From NCBI RefSeq assembly GCF_964340395.1, contig NC_135560.1, positions 16,019,598 through 16,083,597 of the forward strand: 64,000 nucleotides of DNA, given 5' to 3'. This document shows positions 11,511-25,000 of this stretch, piece by piece. Position 1 is the stretch's first letter. Every line of letters starts with the position of its first letter. The stretch comes from Glandiceps talaboti. Its lineage: Eukaryota; Hemichordata; Enteropneusta; Spengelidae. The translations under genes were made by a program, and so were the position numbers. Below the pieces are notes generated by a model that worked only from the letters and a program-made list of their open reading frames with translations, had not been told where the DNA came from and did not search any database.

Positions 11511-14500
11511 CTGTCAAATGAAGAGAATAAACAAATAAAAAATTCATGGAAATGTCATACTGGAATAGAAGAATTTCACTTGGAAAATGAATATGGAAAT
11601 TACGAAATTATGGAAATTTTTTGGTATAAATAATATACAAATCATAAAACATTACAGATATGCAAATTTACATAAGATTTTACAAATATGCAAATTACAA
11701 TAAGACATGAATATGCAAATTAGTATAAGATATTACAAATATGCAAATTACCACACTATATTACAACTATGCAAAATAGCATACAATATTAATATGCAAA
11801 TTTGTATACGATATTACAAATATGCAAATTATCACCCACTTTTATGTGTGACTATTACAAGGCATGAAATATTCATGGGAAATGATTTATCCTGCAAATG
11901 TTACGACTATGAGAAAAACCGCAAACCAAAACTTTCTTCCAGTCTGCATGCGAACTCCAACGAGTTCAACTTCACAATGGTAAGAATGAGAACATAGAGT
12001 AGATTACAATTTAGCAAAAAAAAATCATTATTGTGGAAAATTGTCCTGAGAGAAGCTGATACACCTACATCTGTTGATAATCAGCAAATTAAATGAAACA
12101 AGAGTAGCAAAAGTTATCACAATATCAAACAGGTTTAATAGTGCTGAATGGATTGATAACACTTGCAAGCCATATTGATAACATTTTTTGTGATAATATT
12201 GTCACAAGAAATTTATCACTCCAAGTGGAAATAAATTGAACATGAAGATAAACTAAGGTAGTAAGTGAGAAGAACGTGTATCATAGGATGTCATCACCTT
12301 GGGTTTAAAATTTGACTCCACGTGTTTATTTGTTATATTTTAGAGATTAAGATTGGGTTTTATGTTAACAGGATTGAAGAATGCAACACAAATTTGTTCA
12401 CGTTATTTGAGTATTTGGTAGTGACAGGGTGGTTTGTCACTGTAGTTGGAGTGGCGGTCTGGTAGTGACAGGGTGGGTTGTCACTGTAGTTGGAGTGGCG
12501 GAATGGTAGTGACGGGGTGGTTTGTCACTGTAGTTGGAGTGGCGGTCTGGTAATGACAAGGTTGTTTGTCACTGTAGTTGGAGTGGCGGAATGGTAGTGA
12601 CGGGGTGGTTTGTCACTGTAGTTGGAGTGGCGGTCTGGTAGTGACAGGGTGGGTTGTCACTGTAGTTGGAGTGGCGGTCTGGTAGTGATGGGGTAGTTTG
12701 TCACTGTAGTTGGAGTGGCAGTATGGTAGTGACAGAGTGGTTTGTCACTGTAGTTGGAGTGGCAGTATGGGTAGTGACAGGGTGGTTTGTCACTGTAGTT
12801 GGAGTGGCGGTCTGGTAGTGACAGGGTTGTTTGTCACTGTAGTTGGAGTGGCGGTCTGGTAGTGACAGGGTGGGTTGTCACTGTAGTTGGAGTGGCGGTC
12901 TGGTAGTGACAGGGTGGGTTGTCACTGTAGTTGGCGTGGCGGTCTGGTAGTGACGGGGTGGTTTGTCACTGTATTTGGAGTGGCAGTCGGGGCTCAGTGG
13001 CTGTAATTGTATATTTGTGACAGAAAGAGTGACAGTGGTATTGGTTGGGGTGCTAGATATGTGGGTGATGACAATAGTTGCAACAGAAGGAGTGACAACA
13101 GTGGTGGCAGCAGGGTGTTGATCTGTGGATAACAATAGTGACATGGGTGACAATGTCAGTTGTTGGGAAGTAGGTACATGGTGATTACAATTGTATTGAA
13201 TAAAGGCAGTGGGGCAGTGACAGATTGGTAGGAAGATATTTAGGGTGGTTTACACTGTGACAATAATAATCTGATGACATAGTAGATGTGAGTACAGGAG
13301 TGACAGTGGTGACAATGGTGATGGCATGGTAGCTGTGAGTAATGGGGTGACAGTAGTGGCAATAGTGATGACAAGGTAGTTATAATCTAAGTGTTAAAGG
13401 AAACCTACCTGTCTCCCTGGACCAATACCTTTCACCATAACCCTTACAGTATTCACACCTTTATCAACGGCTTTCTGGTGATAACAGCAAAAAAAAATAT
13501 TATTAGACACAACATCACAATAAAATAATCTTTATTTATACTGGATAGTTCTTTAAGTATATAAACACTTGTCTCCCAAGAAGTCCAGAGAGGGCCATCC
13601 CTCCTGGGTTCAGTGTTAATGCAGGAGGAAATCGGAGTACCCGGTAAAAAACCTGCGTTGTTTGGTAGAGTCAAACTGAACAACACTCTTTTGACTTACA
13701 GCTTAGTAAATTTAATCAAACCCTGAATGGGTTTCAACCCCAGCCACAGTGGTTAGAGGCAAGTGGTTTAACCACTCAGCCATCGGTAACCCCTTATCGA
13801 TATGATAACATATACTTCTGACTGGATTTCACCATAACAAACATCACCTTGACTGTCTGTGAAATTCAAACATTTCAAAGTTTCCTTCACACTTTCTGTG
13901 AATTCATTTTACATGTGAATTCTGATCGAATATTCCTACTGCCAAAATATGGATTTTGCACTATTAGTCTCAAACCAGGCAAAGCAAGTGATATACACAA
14001 AATGCACATATGGCCTATAAGAATTTCAATTTAAACATATAGTATACTAAGCTTATGATGTAAATGTTTGTTTTGAAATTAGGGATGTGGTCTGTAACGT
14101 TTGCATAAAAACACAGACCATTCTTAGAACCCTACCACACAATGTGTCGTGATGAGAATCTGTTTTCAATATTTGGACATTTGAGCGTCAGTTTTTGACA
14201 GGTAAATTTATTGCAGATTAAAGTATAAATACATTCTTTGCCACAATGCCCTTTGTATAATCAGCTTTAGCAGGTCAACTAACAGTATGGTACATGTTGG
14301 GTTCCAAATTCAACTTTAAGTTGACATTAGTTTGGGATGTGCAGGTGTGGGGTAAAGCCACCGATTTTCACAATACAGACACTTTTTATGTTGCAGAAAA
14401 CCTATAAATTACAGCTTACAAAATTGTCATCAACAGGAGTTGCACTAAAGTCTTTGTATAGTTTCCGTAGTTACCGACAGCGTTAATTCATCATGTTTTT

Positions 14501-17500
14501 TTCCCAAAGAAAGTTGACCTTGAGAGGATTGTTTGGTTACAGAAAGAGTTGCGTGTCTCCCCCCCCCCCCCCATTGCAATGTTATAACTCTGTCCCCCCA
14601 AAAAGGGTTTGACAGGATGTGTTAATTGCTGACGAACATCAAAACCAATAAAATGATGATTTACAATCTAATTATTAATATATTAAAAACACACTGAGGG
14701 AGAAAAATTACAGCAAGCTCTGAGCACTCTGTCATCCAGGCATCACTTGAAATAGTGAAAATTGCCAACATTCCATACAGGATCACGTCATCTATTTTCA
14801 TCAGACACACACACAGAGCAAAATATGACACGGTATGAAAATACAAGCTGATCTACTACCCTATAAATCATGACACAGTGAGAATGGTATGCTATTATGA
14901 ATGGCTCTGTGACCTTAAAGCGTGTGAAATATACGCATACTTCATGACAGTCTTAACAATGGGCCGGGTGAAATTTACATGCAGGTGGGGGAGACAGCCT
15001 GGCGCCGTAATGGCACATCCATAGCACATAAACAATGGTGATGAATATGCAACAGTACTTTCAATGACAGCTTATACTGCTAATAGTTCCTGACAACCTG
15101 ACCTGAGATGTGTCTCTGCACTGTCAGCAATCTATCACTCTATGTACACAAAAAGGCCCCACTTAATTTATTACATTTCTGACTGGAACAATTGATCTCC
15201 CAAAAAATGATCGACGTCAGCTTGAAACTGATTCATAAAACTTTGTAATAATGGTGATAACTACTACTTCATCATACCAATTATCTTTTCGGACGATCGT
15301 TTTTTATATGTTGGATTTGCTATACTGTCTGTGACTTCACAGCAACATGTTCCTCTAAAGCTTTTAATATCACACAAAATGTTACTCCTCTCTGATATGC
15401 AGTTGGTCACTGTAGGTTGCAAAATGTACCAGTTTGTTCAGAAATAAAGCATAGAAATTAAACTCGACAGCAGACTTCAGAGTACTTTGACCTTTCAACA
15501 AGTTTTGTGTATCTTGGGTCTTTACGTTAATTAAGGAATCATTTGCAATAGTCTTAGATCTAGAATGATGAATATTAGTAGACCAACATATTCTGTGGTT
15601 TCCACTCCCCCCCCCCTCTCCCCTCCACCCTCAGCTTAACCAATTATATGCCCATAGCCAATACTTCAACTTTTTCATCCTACAGGAAAAAATACCCATT
15701 TATCCATTCAATATATCATTTTTAAAATTTCCCTTAAAAAAATATTTTTCTAGATTTCTGACATAAAGGCTACATAGTTTTCAAAAATGAATTTTTCAAA
15801 ACAAAAATGTTTTTAAAAATTTGCCAAAATAATAAATAATTTGGTATGAACATCAAATTGCATATGTGTCTGCTAGTTTCTGACTACACTACTCTTAGAA
15901 GGGTCAGGTTAGACAATAATTTTTAGGTGAGAAAAATATTTGGTTGGTTGGTTAGTTATGCTAATCAAGTAACATATTTGAAACAATAATAATACTGCCT
16001 TATTATTCTCATGTTATTCCCCGCCCACCTCCCAAAAAAAAGGTTCCGCCCATGATGCATGACTTGCCCCTGTAACCTTGACATTTCAAAATGCATAATT
16101 TTCAACGTATACATTGTACCTCCTTTTATACTAATTACAGTTTATTTTTAATCTCTTTTCACACCTACCATTTGCTTTACTGATAAATTTACTTTAAACT
16201 GACCTATTTTCCCTACTATCATAAATCTTCCTTTTTATTGGGTGAGTCAGCCCGGTTAGACAATGTAAATCTATGCTAATTAACATCAATATTTAATCAC
16301 CATAGAAAAATAGCCAGCAGCAGCGTGTAGGTACCTCTCAATGGCAACAAAATGCAGCAAAACAGATTTGCCTACTTTTTTTTTCTGATCGAGAAAAAGA
16401 CAAATTGCGATTTTGTTTCTTGTAATGAGAAAATATACTAGATTAACTGACAATAAGTATGAGCGAAGCAGACAGTAACATTTAACTTTTTAAATAATAG
16501 AACTTGTCAACAGCGTTATTGACAGGGTTCGTGGTAACATACTTCTTACCCACAATATGGTAGCAATTTGGAAGCTAACATTTCATCATGAAGCTATTTT
16601 GTCACAATTTTAGTAGAATGCGGAAAAATTTGATAATAAATGCTATTTTCTGCTAATGAGATAATGTGAATTTTCTGATCAGGATTAAAAATAACTTTTA
16701 TAATTTCTTCATTTAGATTTTTTTAAAAACTTACCACTATCATCAATATTTTGAGATTTTAAATTTGCCACTTCAGACAATTCAAATTGCAAAACATTAA
16801 AAGCCACCATTATATTCCTCGCTCTTCATGGAAGAGACCAATTTCACCTGAAAATCAAATTTTCAGGGAATTTCTGAAAATTTTGCCTAATGTTCTCACA
16901 TGGCAGCTTGTTAGTGTTCCTTTTCGAAATTATTTTTAAAAATTTGAAGTTCATCGTCTAAGTTCAAAGATTCTGACAATCTTTGAACTCCTCATAGAAT
17001 TAACACAATATTTGACGACCATATTGGCTTTATTTTCGATATCATTTTGACCTATATTTGAAAATTTAGAACGACCCATATTTTTTTTTCACTTGATTTA
17101 ACTGAAAATGGTTTGAATTTCTGGAACAAAGTAACCACAAAAGTATAAGATTTTTTTATTTCTGAGGTCCAAACTTTCTTTAAGGATGCTAAACATAGGT
17201 ATAATAATGGTATTATTTTTAAGCACTTTCCCACTGTGTGTTCAAAACACTTTACAATTAATAACCTGGTACTGACCTATATAGTACAATAGTCCTTCAT
17301 AAATTATACTTCCCTAATTCCCTTGGGAGCATACAATGCATTGTATTAATAATAATAATAATAATCTTTCTTTACACTGGATAGTTATTTAAATATATAA
17401 ACACTTCTCTCTCAAGAAGTCCAGTGAGGGCTATCCCTCATGGGTTCAGTGTTAATGTAGGAGGAAACCGTTGTTTGGTAGAGTCAAACTGAATGACACT

Positions 17501-18665
17501 CTTCTTACTTACAGCGTAGTTAATTAAATAAACCCTGAATGGGTTCGAACCCCAACCACAGTAGTAAGAGGCAAGTAGTTTAACCACTCGGCCACCGACA
17601 ACCCTCTATTAGCACAGGATGAAAGCATTCACATTGCAACCTCTATCCTACCAGGTACCCAACAATACAGCTGGGTTTGACTGGTTCAAATCTTGCCCAA
17701 GGACTTTAGCCATTCAGCAATTAATGGCAGCAGCGAGGCTAGAATCCACAACCAGTGACCTGCAGATCCAAGACAAACCCCTTTAACCATTTGACTATCT
17801 TGACTCTACTATCATGAATCTATCTATCATGAAGTTCTCTTTCTTCATGCAAGGGTTCTTGTACTGTTAAACACATAGGATTTTGAAATGTCAACAACTA
17901 TTTCACCAGTTTCACCTTCCATGTTACCAGGTTCTAACACATTTGTGTCAAAACCCACCTATATCAACAACTATTTCACCACTTTTACCCTCTCTGTTAC
18001 CAGGTTCTAACACATTGCATCAAAACCCACCTGGGTAGTGAAACAAAAATGTAGGAGTGGTTAATGGCATCTTAATCTCGTAATTGGTGTCAACATTACA
18101 GTTCGTTTCTTCCTGGATATAACACAAGTTGAAAACACCTCTCATTAAATGTGTCTACGTTTCTCTCTGTTTACTTAAATCACCATGAAGTCAGTAATGA
18201 AGGCTTTTTTAAAAGCTTTTTACAACCCTAGTTACAGAGAGATGGACATCTGGTCAACTTTGTCAAATTTTCTGTACGATGATTAAAGGGTTATGTGCCA
18301 AGTCATACATTATTTGGGGTAATTTGTGTTACATATTAAACTGTACTTGTCCTACATTTGCACTTTACCAAAGCTTACTAAACCATCATTTGCTATCGGC
18401 AGAACTCTAACCTAGTAGTCAGGCATACTATAAAAATCATTTGATGACATAATTTATTATATAGAATTGTATAAAAATAAAAATAAAAATAAAAATAATA
18501 TATATATATATATATATAAACACCAGAAGATGTTTTTTAATGTGATTGAAGTAATGCTGAGACATTAACATTATACTTTGAAAAGTTGATCTGTTTAATT
18601 AATTGTATGCCAGTATCTTTTGGTAACCACTAAGGAATAAACTTTGAGAATTCTGCTTGTGTCAC

Positions 18666-18752
<87 letters not shown>

Positions 18753-18974
18753 GGCAGACAGACACAGACAGACAGACAGACAGACAGACACAGACAGACA
18801 CACAGACTGACACAGACAGACACAGACTGACAGATAGACAGACAGACAAACAGACACACACAGACAGACACAGACACACAGACAGACACACATATAGACA
18901 CACATATAGACACAGACACAGACACATGTGTCTATCATTGTACTCATGCATGCACTTACCTTCCCCTAAAAAAC

Positions 18975-19053
<79 letters not shown>

Positions 19054-22000
19054 ACACACACTGGGGTACTTCACTGGGGTACCATATTGTTGAATGCTAA
19101 CAGGAAAGGTTCAGTTTGCAGTGTAGAGTTGCTTACACTTATGTATACACTCACTACTAGCTACCCAACAGAGGACTTTCAAATTAATGTGCAACTGACT
19201 TGACATTCAAGATTTCATTGACACAGATAGCACTCAAACTAACTGAGCATATGACATAATAGTCCATACATTTAACACTTAGCTACTCTCATAAGTGGCT
19301 GTTACTTTGCTCAAAATAAATCATCGTTAGACATGACACCTCTGAGTGCGTAATTAAATAAAGCTGTTTCATCTGTGTTTAGACATTTCAGTGAAGTTTA
19401 GACTCTGTGCAAACTATTTCAAATGAACTATTTCTGTTCACCTGTCACTAGTGCTATAATATCAAGTTATTTTTCAAACTCTACTTTAATTCTTGAAAAA
19501 TTTGGCAGATAAGGCCTGCTATCAAAAACACAAAACAAAATGAAAGATAGTCGACTACAATATAATAATATTTCTTTGACAAAATATCACTATTTTTTTG
19601 AAACTACATCATATTTGGTTTGATTTGTAACTGTATGTATGAAATAGTTGGTTGGAAAATTTTCATTCAACTTCTTTCAGACACTTTCCACCCAAACATC
19701 CTTCTTCATTTCAATGAGTACATCATCAAAAAACCTGGCCTGGAGAGCGCCCTCACAGTTGAAACTTCAAATTCACCTTTTGTGATGCCATTATCAAGGT
19801 TTCTAATTCTATTTCATTTCAGTTAGTTAATGAAATATTAAAGACCGAATGTTATATTGGGGCAAATGTGTCTGGCACTCTGCACTACTTATGTCAAAAC
19901 TATGTATACATCAACAAATACTCACCGTTGCTGCTGCCATAGCTGCAGTTTGAGCTGCAACTCCAGAAGATTTTTTGGAATTTTTAAATCCTACTGTTCC
20001 CTACAAAATCAAACAAAAAAGAATCAGTTAGATATTGTCAACATAAATAAACAAAACTTGACGCCATACAGGGACACTTCTTAATTTTAATTCAATAACT
20101 ATGATGTACTTTTTAATTTTATTGGTGGATTTTATTCTACTTTGATCAGAAGAAATGTATTTTGATTTGATTGGATGGCATATACTTTAATTTGATTGGA
20201 TAACACATACTTTAATTTGATTGGATGACATATACTTTAATTTGATTGGATGACACATTTTAATTTGATTGGATGGCATATACTTTAATGTGATTGGATG
20301 ACATATACTTTAATTTGATTGGGTGAAATATACTTTAATTTGATTGGATGACATATACTTTAATTTGATTGGATGACACATACTTTAATTTGATTGGATG
20401 ATATGTACTTTAATTTAATTGGATGACATATACTTTAATTTGATTGGGTGAAATATACTTTAATTTGATTGGATGACATACTTTAATTTGATTGGATGAC
20501 ACATACTTTAATTTGATTGGATGACATACTTTAATTTGATTGGATGGCATATACTTTAATTTGATTGGATGACATATACTTTAATTTGATTGGATGACAT
20601 ACTTTAATTTGATTGGATGACACATACTTTAATTTGATTGGAATGACACATACTTTAATTTGATTGGATGATATGTACTTTAATTTGATTGGCTCAAATG
20701 CTGTTTTTGTTTCTTGCTGTTCCATGATCATAAGCAAATTAAATAACAACCCAACAATCTATAAATACCAGAGTGTGTTCTCAGGGTATTTGCAATGCTT
20801 TCTGCTGCATGTCGAATGACTTTGTTTGTGAAAGTAAGATTGGAGAGAACGCTACAAGCAAATGCCTTGTGTATGACAACACTGGGACTTATGCATGATG
20901 GTGTTTTTTGTCATAGCATGTAATATTGTAAGTAGGTAGGTTCTAGGACTCTAAACCCGTACAATGTTGGGTGGGCAGGTGGGTGGGTTGGTGGGTAGGT
21001 AGGTAGGTAGGCAGGTAGGTAGGTAGATAGGTAGGCAGACATCAACCAACAGTCTCTTTACTATCAACATTTCACTGAATATCAATACTTACACATGATG
21101 TTCTCACCATACTCCTCGCTGAAAAGGAAACACAAAAGAAATAAACAAGGCACTGAAATATGGGCATAGCCACTAACATAGGTCAATTTCAGAACAATAT
21201 TAGCCTCAGACAAAACAACACATGTTTGCCTACAAGTGTCTGGTTAAATCCAGTCAACTGACAAGGAACTATCATTTATAAATATTTTTTGAAGAAAAGT
21301 CAACTATTGCTTAGTGTATTGAGTTTCACCGTACCTACTTTTATCATTTTGTGTGATTATTAATGTTGTCTATTTTATTGACAAACTATAAAATCCTTCC
21401 TGTGTTAAATCAAATATTAAAATTAACAGCAGACGACACTACCTTTTCACTTAGGAAGCTGGCACCACATAATATTGTGAATATAATATTTATTACGTGT
21501 ACATTAAAACTGCACTAGCTGTAACTGGAATGTTTTTTTTTTTTTTTTAAACTGTTTTGTGAGATTTCTGATCGAAAAAACAATACCCCTCTTTTAGTCA
21601 CATTCTAGTTTATACTTACATTCGTTATCAGTGATATTAATGTGTGTGTTGTTGTACGTTGATTTGATATATACAATGGGAGTCTTTAGAAGTGCAACAT
21701 CACCAAATCCCAATTCATCTGACACATCCCTGGCAGGGAAAAAAAAACATCAAATGCAATTAACCAGGCATTTAGATGAAGGCTGATAGCAGGAAAAACT
21801 AATTGCGCTACTCTGCAATTTCTTGCTGACTATTTTTTGCAGGAATTTATTTTAAAAACATTCTTTGTTTCAACAACTGTATATCCATTGTTAGGCAGAT
21901 TCATGGACCTCTCTTGCAGGTATAACCACCTACTCTACCAGATTTACCTGCTACTTCTAAAACTAGCTGCATTTCAGGTTTAATACGCTGTATGAAAGGA

Positions 22001-25000
22001 AATAACGATGTACTGGTAATTAATCAGAAATCGAAGGCAATGATAAAATGAGATTGCAACAAAAATATACAGTGTATGATAAATCAGCTTTGGGGGAAGT
22101 ACACCCTCAGGTTTTTGGGGTAATAGAGCTCATTTGGGAGTCATCCAAGTGTACAATTCTACCAACAGTGATCAATTAATGTCAAGATGACAAATCTCTT
22201 TTTTCTTGAGTGATTTGGATACTTAGAAAACAAAGAAATTGCCTGAGATTGAGAAAGTGACATGTTTGACTTTAAGTTGAAGTGATAAAATGGATGAGAA
22301 ATTGGTATATATTTGTGTTTCAAGCCTAGTCTGTTTGCATCTGTCACCTCCCCATATAGTGAAACATTACTATGCATAAATAGTTTGATTACTTACAACT
22401 GCTGACATCGAAGCATTGATGAATTGAACCTGTTACAAACAGGAGAAGTAAACAAATGAATTGGACTAATAACACTTGACTTGGTTCAGCATGTTGGAAC
22501 AGCAGAGACTTGTATTACATTTCATATCTTGATAAGAACAGTTTTATGGCCTCTTTATGTCTACATGAAATGCCCGGGGAACTGGAAATTTGTTTTTTGA
22601 ATGTGAACTATAATATAAAGTGGCCATAAAACTGTTCTTACCAATACAAGTAATACAAGTTTCTGTACTTCCAACATGATGTGATAAGTGTTATTAATCC
22701 AATTCAGTTGTTTACTGTCCATGTTTGTAACAGTTTCAGTTCATCAATGCTTTGATGTTGCCTTGTTGGCAGTTGTATGTTTACTCATGATTCAAAACTA
22801 ATTGCTTGTGTTTACCCATTTTGTTCACATTAACAAATCATCTCCTACATAGTACCATAACAATTTTTTTTTATAAATTTTAAAAGTTGGGGGTTTTTTT
22901 TTGCAATTAAATGAGGTACAGACACAGAATTGCTATATGCTGTTTCATGTCTTTTCAAGTAGATAAACACTGTAAGTTGTTTTGTCAAATCAGAAACCTA
23001 AAAATAAAAATTTGTTTTTCATCCATATGGCCATTTTAAAGCACAAAAATATAACTTATGCGATCTGGTATGCATGGCAAGAAGATGTGCTGTAAATATT
23101 CTTAATCAGATGTTGTTGTTGTTTATTCTGCTTGGGTTTTTTGTTGTTGTTGTTGTTGGTTTTTTGGGGGGGTTTTTTTTGGGTTTTTTTTGGGGGGGGG
23201 AATTCTGAATTTTTGAAATAAAAAATTTGATCACTTGATTCATATGAATATGTTAATATTCTGATAAAAAGTCTAGAATTTAACAAACAGTTTGGTTTTT
23301 TTTGGAGGGGGGGTAAATTCTGAATTTTTGAAATCAAACTTTGATCACTTCATTCATATTAATATATAAATATTCTGATAAAAGTCTAGCATTTAACAAA
23401 CACAGTTTTACTTTTTATCAAATAAATTTTTTACTAGCAAAGTAATTTTACAGGTTTCGTATTTAGTGTTTACGTATGAATTATGGTACACTCAATTTGC
23501 TACTGCCCTAGACAATGGTAATACATTCTTTGATTCATAGATTCAGTCTGACTTAAAGCATCTATGGCCTCTAATATTGTGGGTCAGCTGATCCATGCAG
23601 CCAACTTGTACCAATCACTGATACTGTAACAATCAAAGTGTCCTCAAACTTGTGACTTGCAAGGAAAGTGTCTGCCACCTTGTAAACTGCTGGTAATACC
23701 CAAGGCTCTCTGTGCTGGGAGTGGCGGAACTTGCAGTGTGCCCTCTTAACAATAGCCAAACTTTGTTGTTGTGAGTCAAAATGATAAAAACTGGCATTTC
23801 TTGTTAGTCACCACATAGAAAGAGATAGGGGAACACCAAATTTTGGTGCGTCACTAGAAATTGTGTGCACTGGTGGTGCGTCAAATTGGCTTAGAGGACA
23901 CACTGGGCAGAAGTCAAAAAGTCTGGGTAGCTGAGACTTACAAAGTTAGTAAAATCTCAATGTTGTTCCCTACATCTCATTTATCTTAGATCTTATAATT
24001 TCAAGTATGAGTACACAAATAAAATGGACTTACACTGAATCTGATACTTGACTTTCTTCTATGCTAGACTTTGGTGTACTTTGATTAACATTTGTACTTG
24101 ATGTACTGGTGGTTTTAAAATGTCTATGTAGGCTGCATGATGTTTGCGGTAGCACTGCCGTTGGAATTCTGAAATTCTGCCATAGTGAAGTCCTACCTAG
24201 ATGTCGACAATGTCTTTGAAAGAAACAAACTGTGAAGATATAAACAAATCCAAGAATAAGAATACAAAATATACACAATGCTGTCTATTTCATGTCAGTG
24301 TTCACTGGCTCTGTTTGATGAAAACCATACTGAAACCAATAACAAACAGCACATTCTACATTTTACGATAACAAGATCTCAATTACTTGCTACATTTTAT
24401 GAAAATGTAACACATCATTTAAAAATACTCCAACTAGATGCAGACACATGGACACCACTGTTTTGGTGTCTACATTTAATGTCTGCATGGTGGCACATTA
24501 GTTTATTTCAAATGTTGCGATGTATTCATCAATGAACTGTATTCATTCAAACTTACTATCATAATTAAAGGGGAATGCCACTCCAGGGAATTAAATAGAG
24601 ACAATTTCATAAAGTATAGGTTCTGGAGAGTCATTTCATGATTTCACATCACCTACAATTATTTGTAATTTCAGAGAAACGTCAAGTTGAGCATGTGCCT
24701 TTATAGGGTATCTTTGCTATTGCATCATTGGAGCCTGTAGAAATAATTTATTCATGGCTGCACACTGAATATTCATGAGAGACATTTTATATAGGCACTT
24801 TGCAGTCATGAATTTATTCCATTATGTATATGTTTTGGGGTGCACACTAAAATTCAATTGTTTGTCATGGTTTTTCACACATCATGTGTAATCCTACTAT
24901 ACACGATGGTTTTATACACTCTCTTGTACTTTTTTTTGTCCCACACAAAAATGGCAAAAGGATTGACACACAGCTAAATTTTGAAATGAGTATAGTATGG

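Noticed and set aside
17560-17604. tRNA gene (A and B boxes on the minus strand)
   Set aside because: The boxes are those of a SINE head: the acceptor stem does not pair, the sequence continues into a SINE body, and a second diverged copy exists at 13.5-13.8 kb.
18595-19093. 149-159-codon open frames (Arg/Gln/Thr/Asp or Cys/Leu/Ser/Val repeats)
   Set aside because: Translation of CAGA and CA repeats inside MRPS11 intron 6.
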